Assembly: GCF_016234775.1 (NCBI RefSeq)
Contig: NZ_JACRAH010000003.1
Location: 1 to 64,000 of the forward strand
Reading direction: 5' to 3'
Length of the DNA stretch: 64,000 bases
Origin: Aquabacterium sp.
GTDB lineage: Bacteria > Pseudomonadota > Gammaproteobacteria > Burkholderiales > Burkholderiaceae_C
Of this stretch, positions 30,737-42,354 are shown in pieces. Below the pieces are notes generated by a model that did not search any database, was not told where the DNA came from, and worked only from the letters and a program-made list of their open reading frames with translations. A program made the translations under genes and the position numbers. The first letter of the stretch is position 1. Each line of letters opens with the position of its first letter.

Positions 30737-32359
30737 ATGTTTTTGACGATGACTGATACTTCGCCTCTCCCTGTCATTTGGAGCATCGCCGGCCATGACA
30801 GCGGTGGTGGTGCCGGCCTGAGTGCCGACCAGCGCGCTGCCGACGCCATGGGCGTGCATCTGTGCCCCGTGGTGGCCAGTGTCACGGCCCAGAACTCGAC
30901 GGGTGTTCAGGCGGTCTATCCGCTGTCACCCTCCCAACTCGACGCCCAACTCAAGGCCCTGGCACAAGACATGCCGCCAGCAGCCATCAAGACCGGCCTG
31001 CTGGGTGATGCCGTGCTGATCGAAGTGGTCGCCGGCTGGGTCAGGCAACTGCGCGAACGTACACCTGATCTGCCCCTGGTCGTCGACCCGGTGCTGGGCG
31101 CATCGGCCGGTGGCGCCGCTTTCTGCAATGACGAGATTCTGTGGGCGTACCGGCGCCATCTGCTGCCACTGGCCACACTGATCACCCCCAACCGGGCTGA
31201 GGCCTGCCGCCTGCTGGGGCGGCCTGGCCGCCACGATGGCCCCCAGCACGATCAGCCTGATCTGGCACTGCGTCTGCGCGAGCTTGGCGCGCGCAACGTG
31301 GTCATCACGGGCGGCGATGCCCCCTCACCTGACTGGGCCCTGGACTGGATGGATGCAGCGCCCCATGCGCACGGCTGGCTGTGCAACCGCCGCGTGGCAA
31401 CACGTCATCACCATGGCAGTGGCTGCACGTTCGCGGCGGCGGCAACCAGCGCGCTGGCACTGGGGCATGTGTGCGCGGACGCCATCGTGCTGGCCAAGAT
31501 GGTCACCACACAGGCGCTGCAACGGGCACATGTGGCCGGAGAAGGCCCTGGCCCTGTGATGGCGTCGTCCGGACAGGCTCTGGGCCCCTTGCCCTGGCTG
31601 GGCATAGGTCGCGCATTGCCATGGCAACTCACGCATGGCGATGGCACGGACACCCCCTTGTTCAAACCGTTCGAGCCCCCCGCAGACGGCCTTTACGGCA
31701 TCCTGCCCGACAGCGAGCGCCTGAGCGCTGCGGCGGACGCAGGCCTGCAATGCCTGCAATTGCGTCACAAGACCCTTGAAGGCGCGGCGGCACACATGAG
31801 CGCCAGCGCACACGCCTGCGCCCAACACGGTGCCCTGTTATTCATCAATGACCACTGGCAGCAGGCTTTGAGCATGCCAGTTCAGCCCGGGCTGCGGCTC
31901 GGCATCCACCTCGGGCAGGAAGACCTGCTGGCACTCGACGAATCGGGGTGCCAGCCCTTGCTGAATGCACGCGAGCGCGTCGTGCTGGGCCTGAGCTCCC
32001 ACAGCCCCTGGGAGTTGGCGCGTGCGGCAGGCTGCGGCGCCAGCCTGATTGCCTGCGGCCCGGTGCTGCCCACGAGCACCAAGGACATGCCCTGGGTGCC
32101 CCAGGGCGCGGACAACCTGCAATGGTGGGTCGCGCACAGCCCGGCCCCGGTCGTCGCCATTGGCGGCTTGCTGACACCGCAAGACGTCGCCCGATTTGCG
32201 GCGAGTGGTGCCGCTGCCTTGTGCTTGGTGCGCGGCCTGGGCGACAGTGCTGAGGCCATGCGCGCGACCCTGCCCGTTTTGCGCCAGGCGGCAAGCAAAG
32301 GGCGGATTCGCGTTTCCCCGCCATCAGATCGACTCCAGCTACCGCACCCTGTGCTGTAG
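30737..32359 (+). CDS. thiDE: Fused HMP-P kinase / thiamin phosphate synthase (ThiD-ThiE)
   Basis: 540 residues joining two consecutive steps. Residues about 12-275 are ThiD (SIAGHDSGGGAGL, AIKTGLLG, VDPVLGAS, HHHGSGCTF). Residues about 318-520 are ThiE (CLQLRHKTLEG, LFINDHWQQAL, GIHLGQEDL, GPVLPTSTKD, VVAIGGL). A linker of about 40 residues lies between. The ThiE HxTxTK-type motif is slightly divergent. The fusion would channel HMP-PP to coupling. A second start (ATG six codons in) is possible. Last gene of the operon. Confidence 0.93.
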   Translation: MFLTMTDTSPLPVIWSIAGHDSGGGAGLSADQRAADAMGVHLCPVVASVTAQNSTGVQAVYPLSPSQLDAQLKALAQDMPPAAIKTGLLGDAVLIEVVAGWVRQLRERTPDLPLVVDPVLGASAGGAAFCNDEILWAYRRHLLPLATLITPNRAEACRLLGRPGRHDGPQHDQPDLALRLRELGARNVVITGGDAPSPDWALDWMDAAPHAHGWLCNRRVATRHHHGSGCTFAAAATSALALGHVCADAIVLAKMVTTQALQRAHVAGEGPGPVMASSGQALGPLPWLGIGRALPWQLTHGDGTDTPLFKPFEPPADGLYGILPDSERLSAAADAGLQCLQLRHKTLEGAAAHMSASAHACAQHGALLFINDHWQQALSMPVQPGLRLGIHLGQEDLLALDESGCQPLLNARERVVLGLSSHSPWELARAAGCGASLIACGPVLPTSTKDMPWVPQGADNLQWWVAHSPAPVVAIGGLLTPQDVARFAASGAAALCLVRGLGDSAEAMRATLPVLRQAASKGRIRVSPPSDRLQLPHPVL

Positions 32360-32446
32360 TTGCGCAACGAGATGCACGCTTAAGGTCCGCTTGCTTTTCA
32401 TCGCCTGGCCTTTCTGATAGCTTTGGCGCACCCCCATGGTGCAAAC

Positions 32447-34327
32447 ATGGAGATTGCACCCAGTAGCGAAGAAACACCACAAATGACGCCAGCATCGGTC
32501 CGTCGCCCACCTGCATGGCGCCTGTACTTGTATGTACTGGCGCCGTCCGTGGTGGTCGTGACCCTGGCTGGCGCGTTGGCCATCACGAGCGTCACGCTGC
32601 TGGGGGCTGTTCGCGCCTATGTGGGCGGCGAGAGCCTGTGGTCCAAGGCGCGCAACGAGGCTGTGCAGCACCTGCGCGACTACGCCGCCAGCCATGACCC
32701 GATCGACTACGCCCTGTTCGAACAGGCGCTGCGGGTCCCGCTGGGCGATCGACGTGCCCGCGAAGGCATGAGCAGCCACTCGCTGGACACGGCAGCCATC
32801 CAGCAGGCGTTTCGGGAGGGCGGCAACCACCCGGATGACATCGACGGCATGATCACCCTGTTTCGCCATTTCGGCAGCCGCGATCTGTTCAAGGACTCGC
32901 TGGCGGCCTGGGAAGAAGGAGATCGCCTGATCGCGCAACTGCAGGCCAAAGGGCAGGCTTTGCGCATGGCCGTGATGCGGGGCTCGGCTCCCGCAGACAT
33001 GCGCGCCATCCTGCAAGATATCCGTGAGATCAACACGGCCCTGTTCCAATCCGAGATCCGATTCAGCGCCAACTTGGCCCGTGCCTCCCGCGTCACGGAG
33101 AACCTGTTGACAGGATCCACGCTGCTGGCCATGGCCGCACTGTCCCTCGCGGGGTACGTGATCATGCGGCGCGGCCTGATGCGCCAACATCGCTATCAGC
33201 AAACGCTCTCTCGGGCCAACCGCAAGCTGGAACTGGCCGTGCTGGGCGCCAGAATGGGCTTGTTCGAACTGAGCGCAGATGGCGGCATCGTGACGCTGGA
33301 TGCCCACGCAGCCGCGTTGTACGGCCTGGCGGAACGCGCCATCACGCTGCCGGGGCGGGAGCTCATGGCGCGTGTGGTGCCACAGGACCGAAGCCTGGCT
33401 GAACAGGCCGTGAAAGCGGCCCTGGCTGGCGAGGATCTGTTTCGCCTGACCCTGCGTGTCATGGTGCCAGGCCAGTTGCAGCCTCGCTACCTGGAAACCA
33501 TCGGCAGCCTGCCTGATCAGGACGCAGATCCCGCCTTGCGACTCATCGGCGTCGTGCGGGATGTGACCCAGGAGCAGCACCAGCAGCAGCTGTCCGTCGA
33601 GCGCGATGCCGCGGAAAAAGTCGCGCATTCGCAGCGCCAGTTCCTGTCACGGCTCAGCCATGAGTTGCGCACCCCGCTCAACGCCATCCTGGGCTTTGCC
33701 CAACTGTTGTCCATGGACCGACAACATGCCCTGCCCCCTACCCAGCAAAAGCAGGTCGAATGGATTCTGGATTCTGGACAGCAGTTGCTCAAGCTGGTCG
33801 AAGACGTGCTGGATCTCAGCAAGGTGGAAGCTGGCGAGATCGGCATCAACCCGAGTCCGACAGAACTGTCAGGCGTCGTGCATGCCAGCCTGGTCCTGGT
33901 AGAAGCGGCCTTGCAGCGTTACGAGGTCACCGTCGTCAACCGCATTGCAGCGCAACGCTTTCATGTCATGGTGGACAGTTGCCGCCTTCAGCAGGTGCTG
34001 GTCAACTTGCTGAGCAATGGCTGCAAATACAACCGGCCTGGCGGCCACATCACCCTGGATGCCGTTGAGGAAGCCGATCAGATCTGCCTCGTGATCGCAG
34101 ACAACGGCGTGGGCCTTGCACCGGAAGACGCCGCAGAGCTCTTTCACCCCTTCAGGCGCGTCCAGGCCATGTCCGCCAAAGTGGAGGGCTCCGGGCTAGG
34201 CCTGTACATCGTCAAGCAACTGGTGGAGCGCATGGGCGGCAGCGTGACGGTCTCCAGTGAACTGAATGTGGGCTCGCGCTTCACTGTGCGCCTGCCCAAG
34301 GCGCCTTCGCCGTCAATGACTGCTTGA
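32447..34327 (+). CDS. Membrane sensor histidine kinase with PAS domain
   Basis: 626 residues from the ATG at 32447. First membrane segment about 27-48, an extracytoplasmic helical region, second segment about 220-240, PAS-like domain about 255-380. HisKA follows with SRLSHELRTPLN (His405), then the HATPase domain with N box NLLSNGCKYNRPGG, DNGVGL and GSGLGLYIV. No receiver domain, and no response regulator next door. A TTG at 32423 is in frame but less likely. The 3' end overlaps the convergent DUF1857 gene by 15 bp. Signal unknown. Confidence 0.9.
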   Translation: MEIAPSSEETPQMTPASVRRPPAWRLYLYVLAPSVVVVTLAGALAITSVTLLGAVRAYVGGESLWSKARNEAVQHLRDYAASHDPIDYALFEQALRVPLGDRRAREGMSSHSLDTAAIQQAFREGGNHPDDIDGMITLFRHFGSRDLFKDSLAAWEEGDRLIAQLQAKGQALRMAVMRGSAPADMRAILQDIREINTALFQSEIRFSANLARASRVTENLLTGSTLLAMAALSLAGYVIMRRGLMRQHRYQQTLSRANRKLELAVLGARMGLFELSADGGIVTLDAHAAALYGLAERAITLPGRELMARVVPQDRSLAEQAVKAALAGEDLFRLTLRVMVPGQLQPRYLETIGSLPDQDADPALRLIGVVRDVTQEQHQQQLSVERDAAEKVAHSQRQFLSRLSHELRTPLNAILGFAQLLSMDRQHALPPTQQKQVEWILDSGQQLLKLVEDVLDLSKVEAGEIGINPSPTELSGVVHASLVLVEAALQRYEVTVVNRIAAQRFHVMVDSCRLQQVLVNLLSNGCKYNRPGGHITLDAVEEADQICLVIADNGVGLAPEDAAELFHPFRRVQAMSAKVEGSGLGLYIVKQLVERMGGSVTVSSELNVGSRFTVRLPKAPSPSMTA

Positions 34328-34798
34328 GGCGAATTCGCCGTTGTCCAGCCACTCGCGCAGGCTGCGCACCATGTCCCGGTCGTTGTGCAGCCAGGCGTTG
34401 TGGCGGTAGTCGTTGTAGTAGACCTCTTCGGCCGTCTGCTCGCCCATGGCCACGTAAACGAAGCGCAGCACCATCTGGTGAGGCTGCGGCTCTTCGATGC
34501 TGATCGTCAGACGGATGGGCGCGGTCTCGCCATGCGGCTCGGGCGTGAACTGCATGCTCTGCTGAAGCACCGTGTGAACTTCATCCTTGAACGCGTGCTG
34601 ACCGAACTTCAGCGTGCGGCTGAAAACGCCCGGCGTCGTTTCCTGCCAGTCACACGATTCCGGGCCATTGGGAAAGCGCTGCGGCGTCTGGACGCGCGCC
34701 ATCAGGCCACGCCACAACTGCTCGCGCGTGAAAACGGACACCACCGTCTGCACGGCGACCTTGGGTGAATTGATCTCGATGAGGTGTTCAAAACGCAT
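34313..34798 (-). CDS. DUF1857 / AtaL-like SRPBCC protein
   Basis: 161 residues, beginning MRFEHLIEIN and containing FTREQLWRGLM, the family opening of AtaL-like (DUF1857) proteins of the START/SRPBCC fold, which have a hydrophobic ligand cavity. Biochemical role unknown. It is divergent from bioB and convergent with the kinase gene. Confidence 0.8.
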   Translation of the reverse strand: MRFEHLIEINSPKVAVQTVVSVFTREQLWRGLMARVQTPQRFPNGPESCDWQETTPGVFSRTLKFGQHAFKDEVHTVLQQSMQFTPEPHGETAPIRLTISIEEPQPHQMVLRFVYVAMGEQTAEEVYYNDYRHNAWLHNDRDMVRSLREWLDNGEFASSSH

Positions 34799-34938
34799 GG
34801 CGCGAGCTTACATTGACGCAAAAGAACTTTACGTCATCAGGCTGATTTCAACGTCACCCATGTCATGCGCACGGCAGACTACACTCGCATCTGCTTGCTC
34901 CGTCAACTCATGCCGCGCCCGGGCGCGGTCGTCAGTCC

Positions 34939-36024
34939 ATGTCTTCTCAGTGCTCGACCCCCTCTTCGACTGAATCCAAGCCGATCCAGATCGTCCCCAA
35001 GAAGGCCATCCTCAACAGCCACGGCTGTGGCGGCGACTGCACCGATCCGGACGGGCTGGACGCGCGTTGGCCTCGCGCCAAGGTGCTGGAACTGCTGAAC
35101 CTGCCCTTCAACGATCTACTGTGGCAGGCCCAGCAGGTGCACCGCGCCCACTGGGATGCCAACGAAATCGAGCACGCCACGCTGCTGTCGGTCAAGACCG
35201 GCGGCTGCCCTGAAGACTGCGGCTATTGCCCGCAATCGGCCTCGCATGACACCGGCGTGGAAGCCAGCAAGCTGATGTCGCCCGACGAGGTGCGTGAAGC
35301 CGTGGTCGCCGCGCGCGATGCCGGCGCCAGCCGCTTCTGCATGGGTGCGGCCTGGCGCGCCCCGAAAGACCGCGACATCGAAAAAGTGGCCGAGCTGATC
35401 GGCGTGATCAAGGACGAAGGCCTGGAGGCCTGCTGCACCCTGGGCATGCTGACCGACACGCAAGCCAAGTCCCTCAAGGATGCGGGCCTGGATTACTACA
35501 ACCACAACCTCGACACCGCACCCGAGCTGTACGGCGACATCATCTCCACCCGTGATCTGCAGGATCGCCTGGACACCCTGGGCCACGTGCGCAGCGCCAA
35601 TATCAAGGTTTGCAGCGGGGGCATTGTGGGCATGGGCGAAACCCGCGAGGGCCGCGCCGGCCTGATCGCCCAGCTTGCCAACCTGCCCACCTACCCCGAA
35701 TCCGTGCCCATCAACGATCTGGTGCGCGTGCCCGGCACGCCTCTGGCCGACACGCCGCCGCTGGATCCGCTGGAGTTCGTGCGCACCATCGCCGTGGCCC
35801 GCATCACCATGCCCAAGGCCCGTGTGCGTCTCTCGGCGGGCCGCCAGGCCATGAGCGAAGCCGTGCAAGCCCTGTGCTTCCTGGCTGGGGCGAACTCCAT
35901 CTTCTACGGCGACAAGCTGCTGACCACCGGCAACCCGGCGTTCGACAATGACCAGGCCTTGCTCAAGAAGCTGGGCTTGCGCAGTGGCAAGGCCGTGACA
36001 GCCCGGGTTGACGCGAGCAACTGA
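34939..36024 (+). CDS. bioB: Biotin synthase
   Basis: Radical SAM enzyme inserting sulfur into dethiobiotin. The CxxxCxxC motif is CPEDCGYC (Cys90, Cys94, Cys97), with CCTLGML, YNHNLDT and the late RLSAGR block. 361 residues, with an N-terminal extension of about 40 residues containing an extra HGCGGDC pair. No other bio genes are adjacent, so the pathway is dispersed. The downstream acyl-CoA carboxylase would be one user of biotin. Confidence 0.97.
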   Translation: MSSQCSTPSSTESKPIQIVPKKAILNSHGCGGDCTDPDGLDARWPRAKVLELLNLPFNDLLWQAQQVHRAHWDANEIEHATLLSVKTGGCPEDCGYCPQSASHDTGVEASKLMSPDEVREAVVAARDAGASRFCMGAAWRAPKDRDIEKVAELIGVIKDEGLEACCTLGMLTDTQAKSLKDAGLDYYNHNLDTAPELYGDIISTRDLQDRLDTLGHVRSANIKVCSGGIVGMGETREGRAGLIAQLANLPTYPESVPINDLVRVPGTPLADTPPLDPLEFVRTIAVARITMPKARVRLSAGRQAMSEAVQALCFLAGANSIFYGDKLLTTGNPAFDNDQALLKKLGLRSGKAVTARVDASN

Positions 36025-36108
36025 CATCGGGTTGAACCCTAGCGCAGCGTATCGGGCACAGGACGCCATAATCCCGTGATCCCCTTTCCACAGGGGAGGA
36101 GCACATGG

Positions 36109-39036
<2,928 letters not shown>

Positions 39037-39144
39037 AGCGGCAATTTGCACGCGAAATGCTGCACTACTCCGCTTATTCATTCCTTGCCCTGAGCGAGCC
39101 AAAGGCGTAGCGTTGTCGGATACCAAAAACACCACGACAACGCC

Positions 39145-40383
39145 ATGGACAAATCCTCGATTGCATCCCGCAAGACGACAGACCCATCAGTCGGCAAGAC
39201 CGCCGGCAAGGCCAGGCCGGCCGGCACCCGCACTGCGGGCAAGACGTCCGGCAAGGTGGCCCGGACAGCCAGCGCCACAAGCCGTGAAGCACCACGGCGG
39301 GCCAGCAAAGGGGATGTGATCACCGCCAGCACGCGCCAGCGCATCGAGGCCGTGGTGACCAGGCAAGCCACCGAAGGGGCGCAGCAGGCCAAAGTGGCCG
39401 CCTTGCACGACATCGTCCGCCAGACCCCACCGGACGATCTCGCCCAAGCCCTGGATGCCGTGCTCAAGGGCGCAGCCCCAGACGACGCCGCGGTGTTGCG
39501 CGCGGCGCTGATGGGCAAGCTGGAAAGCACGGCCCCAAAAGGCAACCCCGACGATGAACTGGCCCCGCACTGGCGCGACGCCACCACCTACCCGTACAAG
39601 AACCTCATGGTGCGCAAGAACTATGAGAAGCAGAAGTACCGTCTGCAGGTGGAGTTGCTCAAGCTGCAGGCCTGGGTGAAAGCCACCGGCGCCAAGGTCG
39701 TGATCCTGTTTGAAGGGCGCGATGCGGCCGGCAAGGGCGGCACGATCAAGCGCATGATGGAACACCTCAACCCTCGTGGTGCACGCGTTGTGGCCTTGGA
39801 AAAACCCAGCGATGTCGAGAAAGGCCAGTGGTACTTCCAGCGCTATGTGCAGCACCTGCCCACGGCCGGCGAGATCGTGCTGTTCGACCGCAGTTGGTAC
39901 AACCGCGCCGGCGTCGAACACGTGATGGGCTTTTGCACGCCCGAGGAATACCGCGAGTTCATGCGCCAGGCACCCGAGTTCGAACGCAATCTGGTGCGCT
40001 CAGGCGTGCACCTGATCAAGTTCTGGTTCTCGGTGAGCCGCAAGGAGCAGCGCCGCCGCTTCAAGGAGCGCGAGACGCATCCGCTCAAGCAGTGGAAGCT
40101 CTCGCCCATCGACCTGGCCTCGCTCGACAAGTGGGACAGCTACACGCATGCCAAGGAAGCGATGTTCTTCCACACCGACACGGCCGACGCACCGTGGACC
40201 GTGATCAAGAGCGATTGCAAGAAGCGCGCACGCCTCAATGGCATGCGCTATCTGCTGCACAAGCTGCCCTATGCCAACAAGGACCTGAGCAACGTGCCGC
40301 AACCCGATCCGCTGCTGGTGGGGCGCGCCAACGTGGTTTATGAGCGGGGAGAGACGCCAGCCGTGGCGCACGACGAGAATTGA
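39145..40383 (+). CDS. ppk2: Polyphosphate kinase 2 (PPK2 class I-like)
   Basis: Transfers phosphate between polyphosphate and nucleotides, usually making NTP from NDP. Walker A EGRDAAGKGG (Lys197), FDRSWYNRAGVE, and the lid region RRRFKERETHPLKQWKLSP. The catalytic part is about residues 140-400. The first about 55 residues are a Lys/Arg/Thr/Ala/Gly-rich basic tail. Isolated gene, 108 bp after the hybrid kinase. Confidence 0.93.
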   Translation: MDKSSIASRKTTDPSVGKTAGKARPAGTRTAGKTSGKVARTASATSREAPRRASKGDVITASTRQRIEAVVTRQATEGAQQAKVAALHDIVRQTPPDDLAQALDAVLKGAAPDDAAVLRAALMGKLESTAPKGNPDDELAPHWRDATTYPYKNLMVRKNYEKQKYRLQVELLKLQAWVKATGAKVVILFEGRDAAGKGGTIKRMMEHLNPRGARVVALEKPSDVEKGQWYFQRYVQHLPTAGEIVLFDRSWYNRAGVEHVMGFCTPEEYREFMRQAPEFERNLVRSGVHLIKFWFSVSRKEQRRRFKERETHPLKQWKLSPIDLASLDKWDSYTHAKEAMFFHTDTADAPWTVIKSDCKKRARLNGMRYLLHKLPYANKDLSNVPQPDPLLVGRANVVYERGETPAVAHDEN

Positions 40384-40392
40384 TCGGCGCGG

Positions 40393-40890
40393 TCAGTTGC
40401 GTTTTTTGGGCACCCAGGCCCAGATCATTTCGCACTGGATGGGTTCCTGACCGGACTCGTCCGTGATGGTCACGGGCACGGTCACCTCACCCTTGTCCTG
40501 CGTGAGGATCTGCTGGATCTGTTCGGGGCGCAATTGCGCCACGGCCTTCATGTCGCCCACCGAGCGCTTGAGGTAATCCACCTTCAGCGTCTTGATCAGG
40601 GGCAACTTGTCGTCGGGCACGTTCATGCCCACGCAAAAGCCCGTGGCCGTTTCAGCCAGCAAGGCCATGGCCGCGGCATGCACGCCCTTGATGTGGTTGC
40701 GCACCTTGCGACGGTTGCGGATGCTGACCACCACGCGCGCGTTGCTGATCTCTTCGAAGCGCAGGCTGGCCGTGCCCACCAATGGCACCACATTGCCCAG
40801 GATGAAGCTGGTCAGCCAGGGGCTCAGGTTGCCAGGCAGGCCCTGAAGCTTGGCGACGGTGCGGCTGAGTTGGTTGGGCTTGCTGCTCAT
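40393..40890 (-). CDS. DUF4442 hotdog-fold protein
   Basis: 165 residues related to hotdog-fold thioesterases of the DUF4442 type (RRKVRNHIKGVHAAAMALLAE helix region, KVDYLKR). Substrate unknown. It is convergent with ppk2, 9 bp apart, and is followed 38 bp before the DUF1501 gene end, so it does not belong to that operon by strand order alone. Confidence 0.78.
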   Translation of the reverse strand: MSSKPNQLSRTVAKLQGLPGNLSPWLTSFILGNVVPLVGTASLRFEEISNARVVVSIRNRRKVRNHIKGVHAAAMALLAETATGFCVGMNVPDDKLPLIKTLKVDYLKRSVGDMKAVAQLRPEQIQQILTQDKGEVTVPVTITDESGQEPIQCEMIWAWVPKKRN

Positions 40891-40928
40891 GCGGACTCCA
40901 TGTGAACTGGGGTCGCATGGTAGCGGAT

Positions 40929-42341
40929 TCAGAGCGCCTGGGGCGCCGTTGGAAGCAGAAGACTAGCCAGAACTTGTGGGTCAAATGATGACAGATGGGG
41001 GGCGATCAATGCACGTTGATCAACGCCACTCACGCCCATCCAGTTCGCCAATGCGCCTGCCAACTGGTCCACAGCCATCGTAGGCAGCAAGCGGCCCTGG
41101 CCGATGTCCTGCGCGCCGTTGAGCCCTGCGTCAGGTAGCGCACCGTAGAAGCGCCCGCCTTGCACGGCCCCACCCAGCACCAGGTGATGGCTGCCCCAGC
41201 CGTGGTCCGACCCATCGCCATTGCTGCTGAGCGTGCGCCCGAAATCGCTGGCCGTGAAGGTGGTGACACGATCGGCCACGCCCAGTTCGTTGGTGGCATC
41301 GGCAAAGCTCTTGAGCGCATCGGCCACCTGGCCGAGCAAGACCGGATGCTGGCTACCCAGGTTGTCGTGCAGATCAAAGCCGCCCAGCATCACGAAGAAC
41401 ACCTGCCGGCTCAAGCCCAACTGGCCGCGGGCCGCCACCATGCGCGCCACCATCTTCAACTGCGCAGCCAGGCGATTGCCTGCCGTGAAAGACGTGCTCA
41501 TGGGCTGCACCCCGGCCAATGCGGCGCTGAGCTCGGCCTGGGCCTCCACGGCACGGCTCATGGTGCGCGCGTGCATCTGCGCCATCACATGCGTGCTGCC
41601 AGGCTGGGTCACCACACGCCTGAACAGCTCGGAACATGCGGCCGATCCGTACATCAGGCCATCGGCTGCCCGCAAAGGCGCAGGCCCCGCCAGATCCAGC
41701 GTGTAGGGCGTGCTTTGATCACCCGACAGGAACACCGCATTGCCCGCCATGTTCACGCAGGTGAAAGCGGCCTTGCCATTGCCCGACATGAACAGATCAC
41801 CCATGCGCCCGCCCCAGCCCGATTGCGCCCCCTCATGCGCATGCGACTGCCAGACCGATTGCTGGTCATTGTGCGAAAACAGCTTGGGCGGCAAAGGCAA
41901 ACGACGGGCGCGAAAATCGTCGAGCGTGGTGGGCTGAACCAGCGGGCCGATGTTGAGCAAGACCGCCAGCTTGCCCATGTCGAAGTAAGGCTTGATCGGG
42001 GCCAGTGCCGGAGCCAGGGCCATCTGCCGGGCATCGGGCAAGGCTTGCGCTGGCGTGAGCGCGGTGGCCTGCAAACTGGCTTGCGTCACGGCCAGTGTAG
42101 GCCGTGCCGCGCTGTAGCGCAGGTAGCTGGGCGTATCGAAGGGGATCAGGGTGTTGGCCTGGTCATTGCCCCCTTGCAGGAACACGCACACCAGCGCCTT
42201 GTAATCATTGCTGGATGACGAAGCCGCCGCCGCATCGGCCATGGCCGCGAGATTGAAGGCCCACGGTGCGGCAGACCCCAGCATGGACAGGGCACCTGCG
42301 CGGCGAAGGAAAGCACGGCGACTCGAATGGATGGCAGACAT
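40929..42341 (-). CDS. Tat-exported DUF1501 protein, copy 1
   Basis: 470 residues with a twin-arginine signal (RRAFLRR, then a hydrophobic stretch to about residue 40). The DUF1501 body follows, related to the alkaline phosphatase/sulfatase superfamily: VCVFLQGGNDQANTLIP, FSHNDQQSVWQSH, FTASDFGRTLSSNGDGSDHG and WGSHHLVLGG. Function unknown. It sits 13 bp after a DUF1800 gene. It is homologous to copy 2 at 44140-45558, with a 53-bp stretch (41212-41264) differing by one base from 44408-44460. Confidence 0.92.
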   Translation of the reverse strand: MSAIHSSRRAFLRRAGALSMLGSAAPWAFNLAAMADAAAASSSSNDYKALVCVFLQGGNDQANTLIPFDTPSYLRYSAARPTLAVTQASLQATALTPAQALPDARQMALAPALAPIKPYFDMGKLAVLLNIGPLVQPTTLDDFRARRLPLPPKLFSHNDQQSVWQSHAHEGAQSGWGGRMGDLFMSGNGKAAFTCVNMAGNAVFLSGDQSTPYTLDLAGPAPLRAADGLMYGSAACSELFRRVVTQPGSTHVMAQMHARTMSRAVEAQAELSAALAGVQPMSTSFTAGNRLAAQLKMVARMVAARGQLGLSRQVFFVMLGGFDLHDNLGSQHPVLLGQVADALKSFADATNELGVADRVTTFTASDFGRTLSSNGDGSDHGWGSHHLVLGGAVQGGRFYGALPDAGLNGAQDIGQGRLLPTMAVDQLAGALANWMGVSGVDQRALIAPHLSSFDPQVLASLLLPTAPQAL

Positions 42342-42354
42342 GTCCAGCGCTTTC

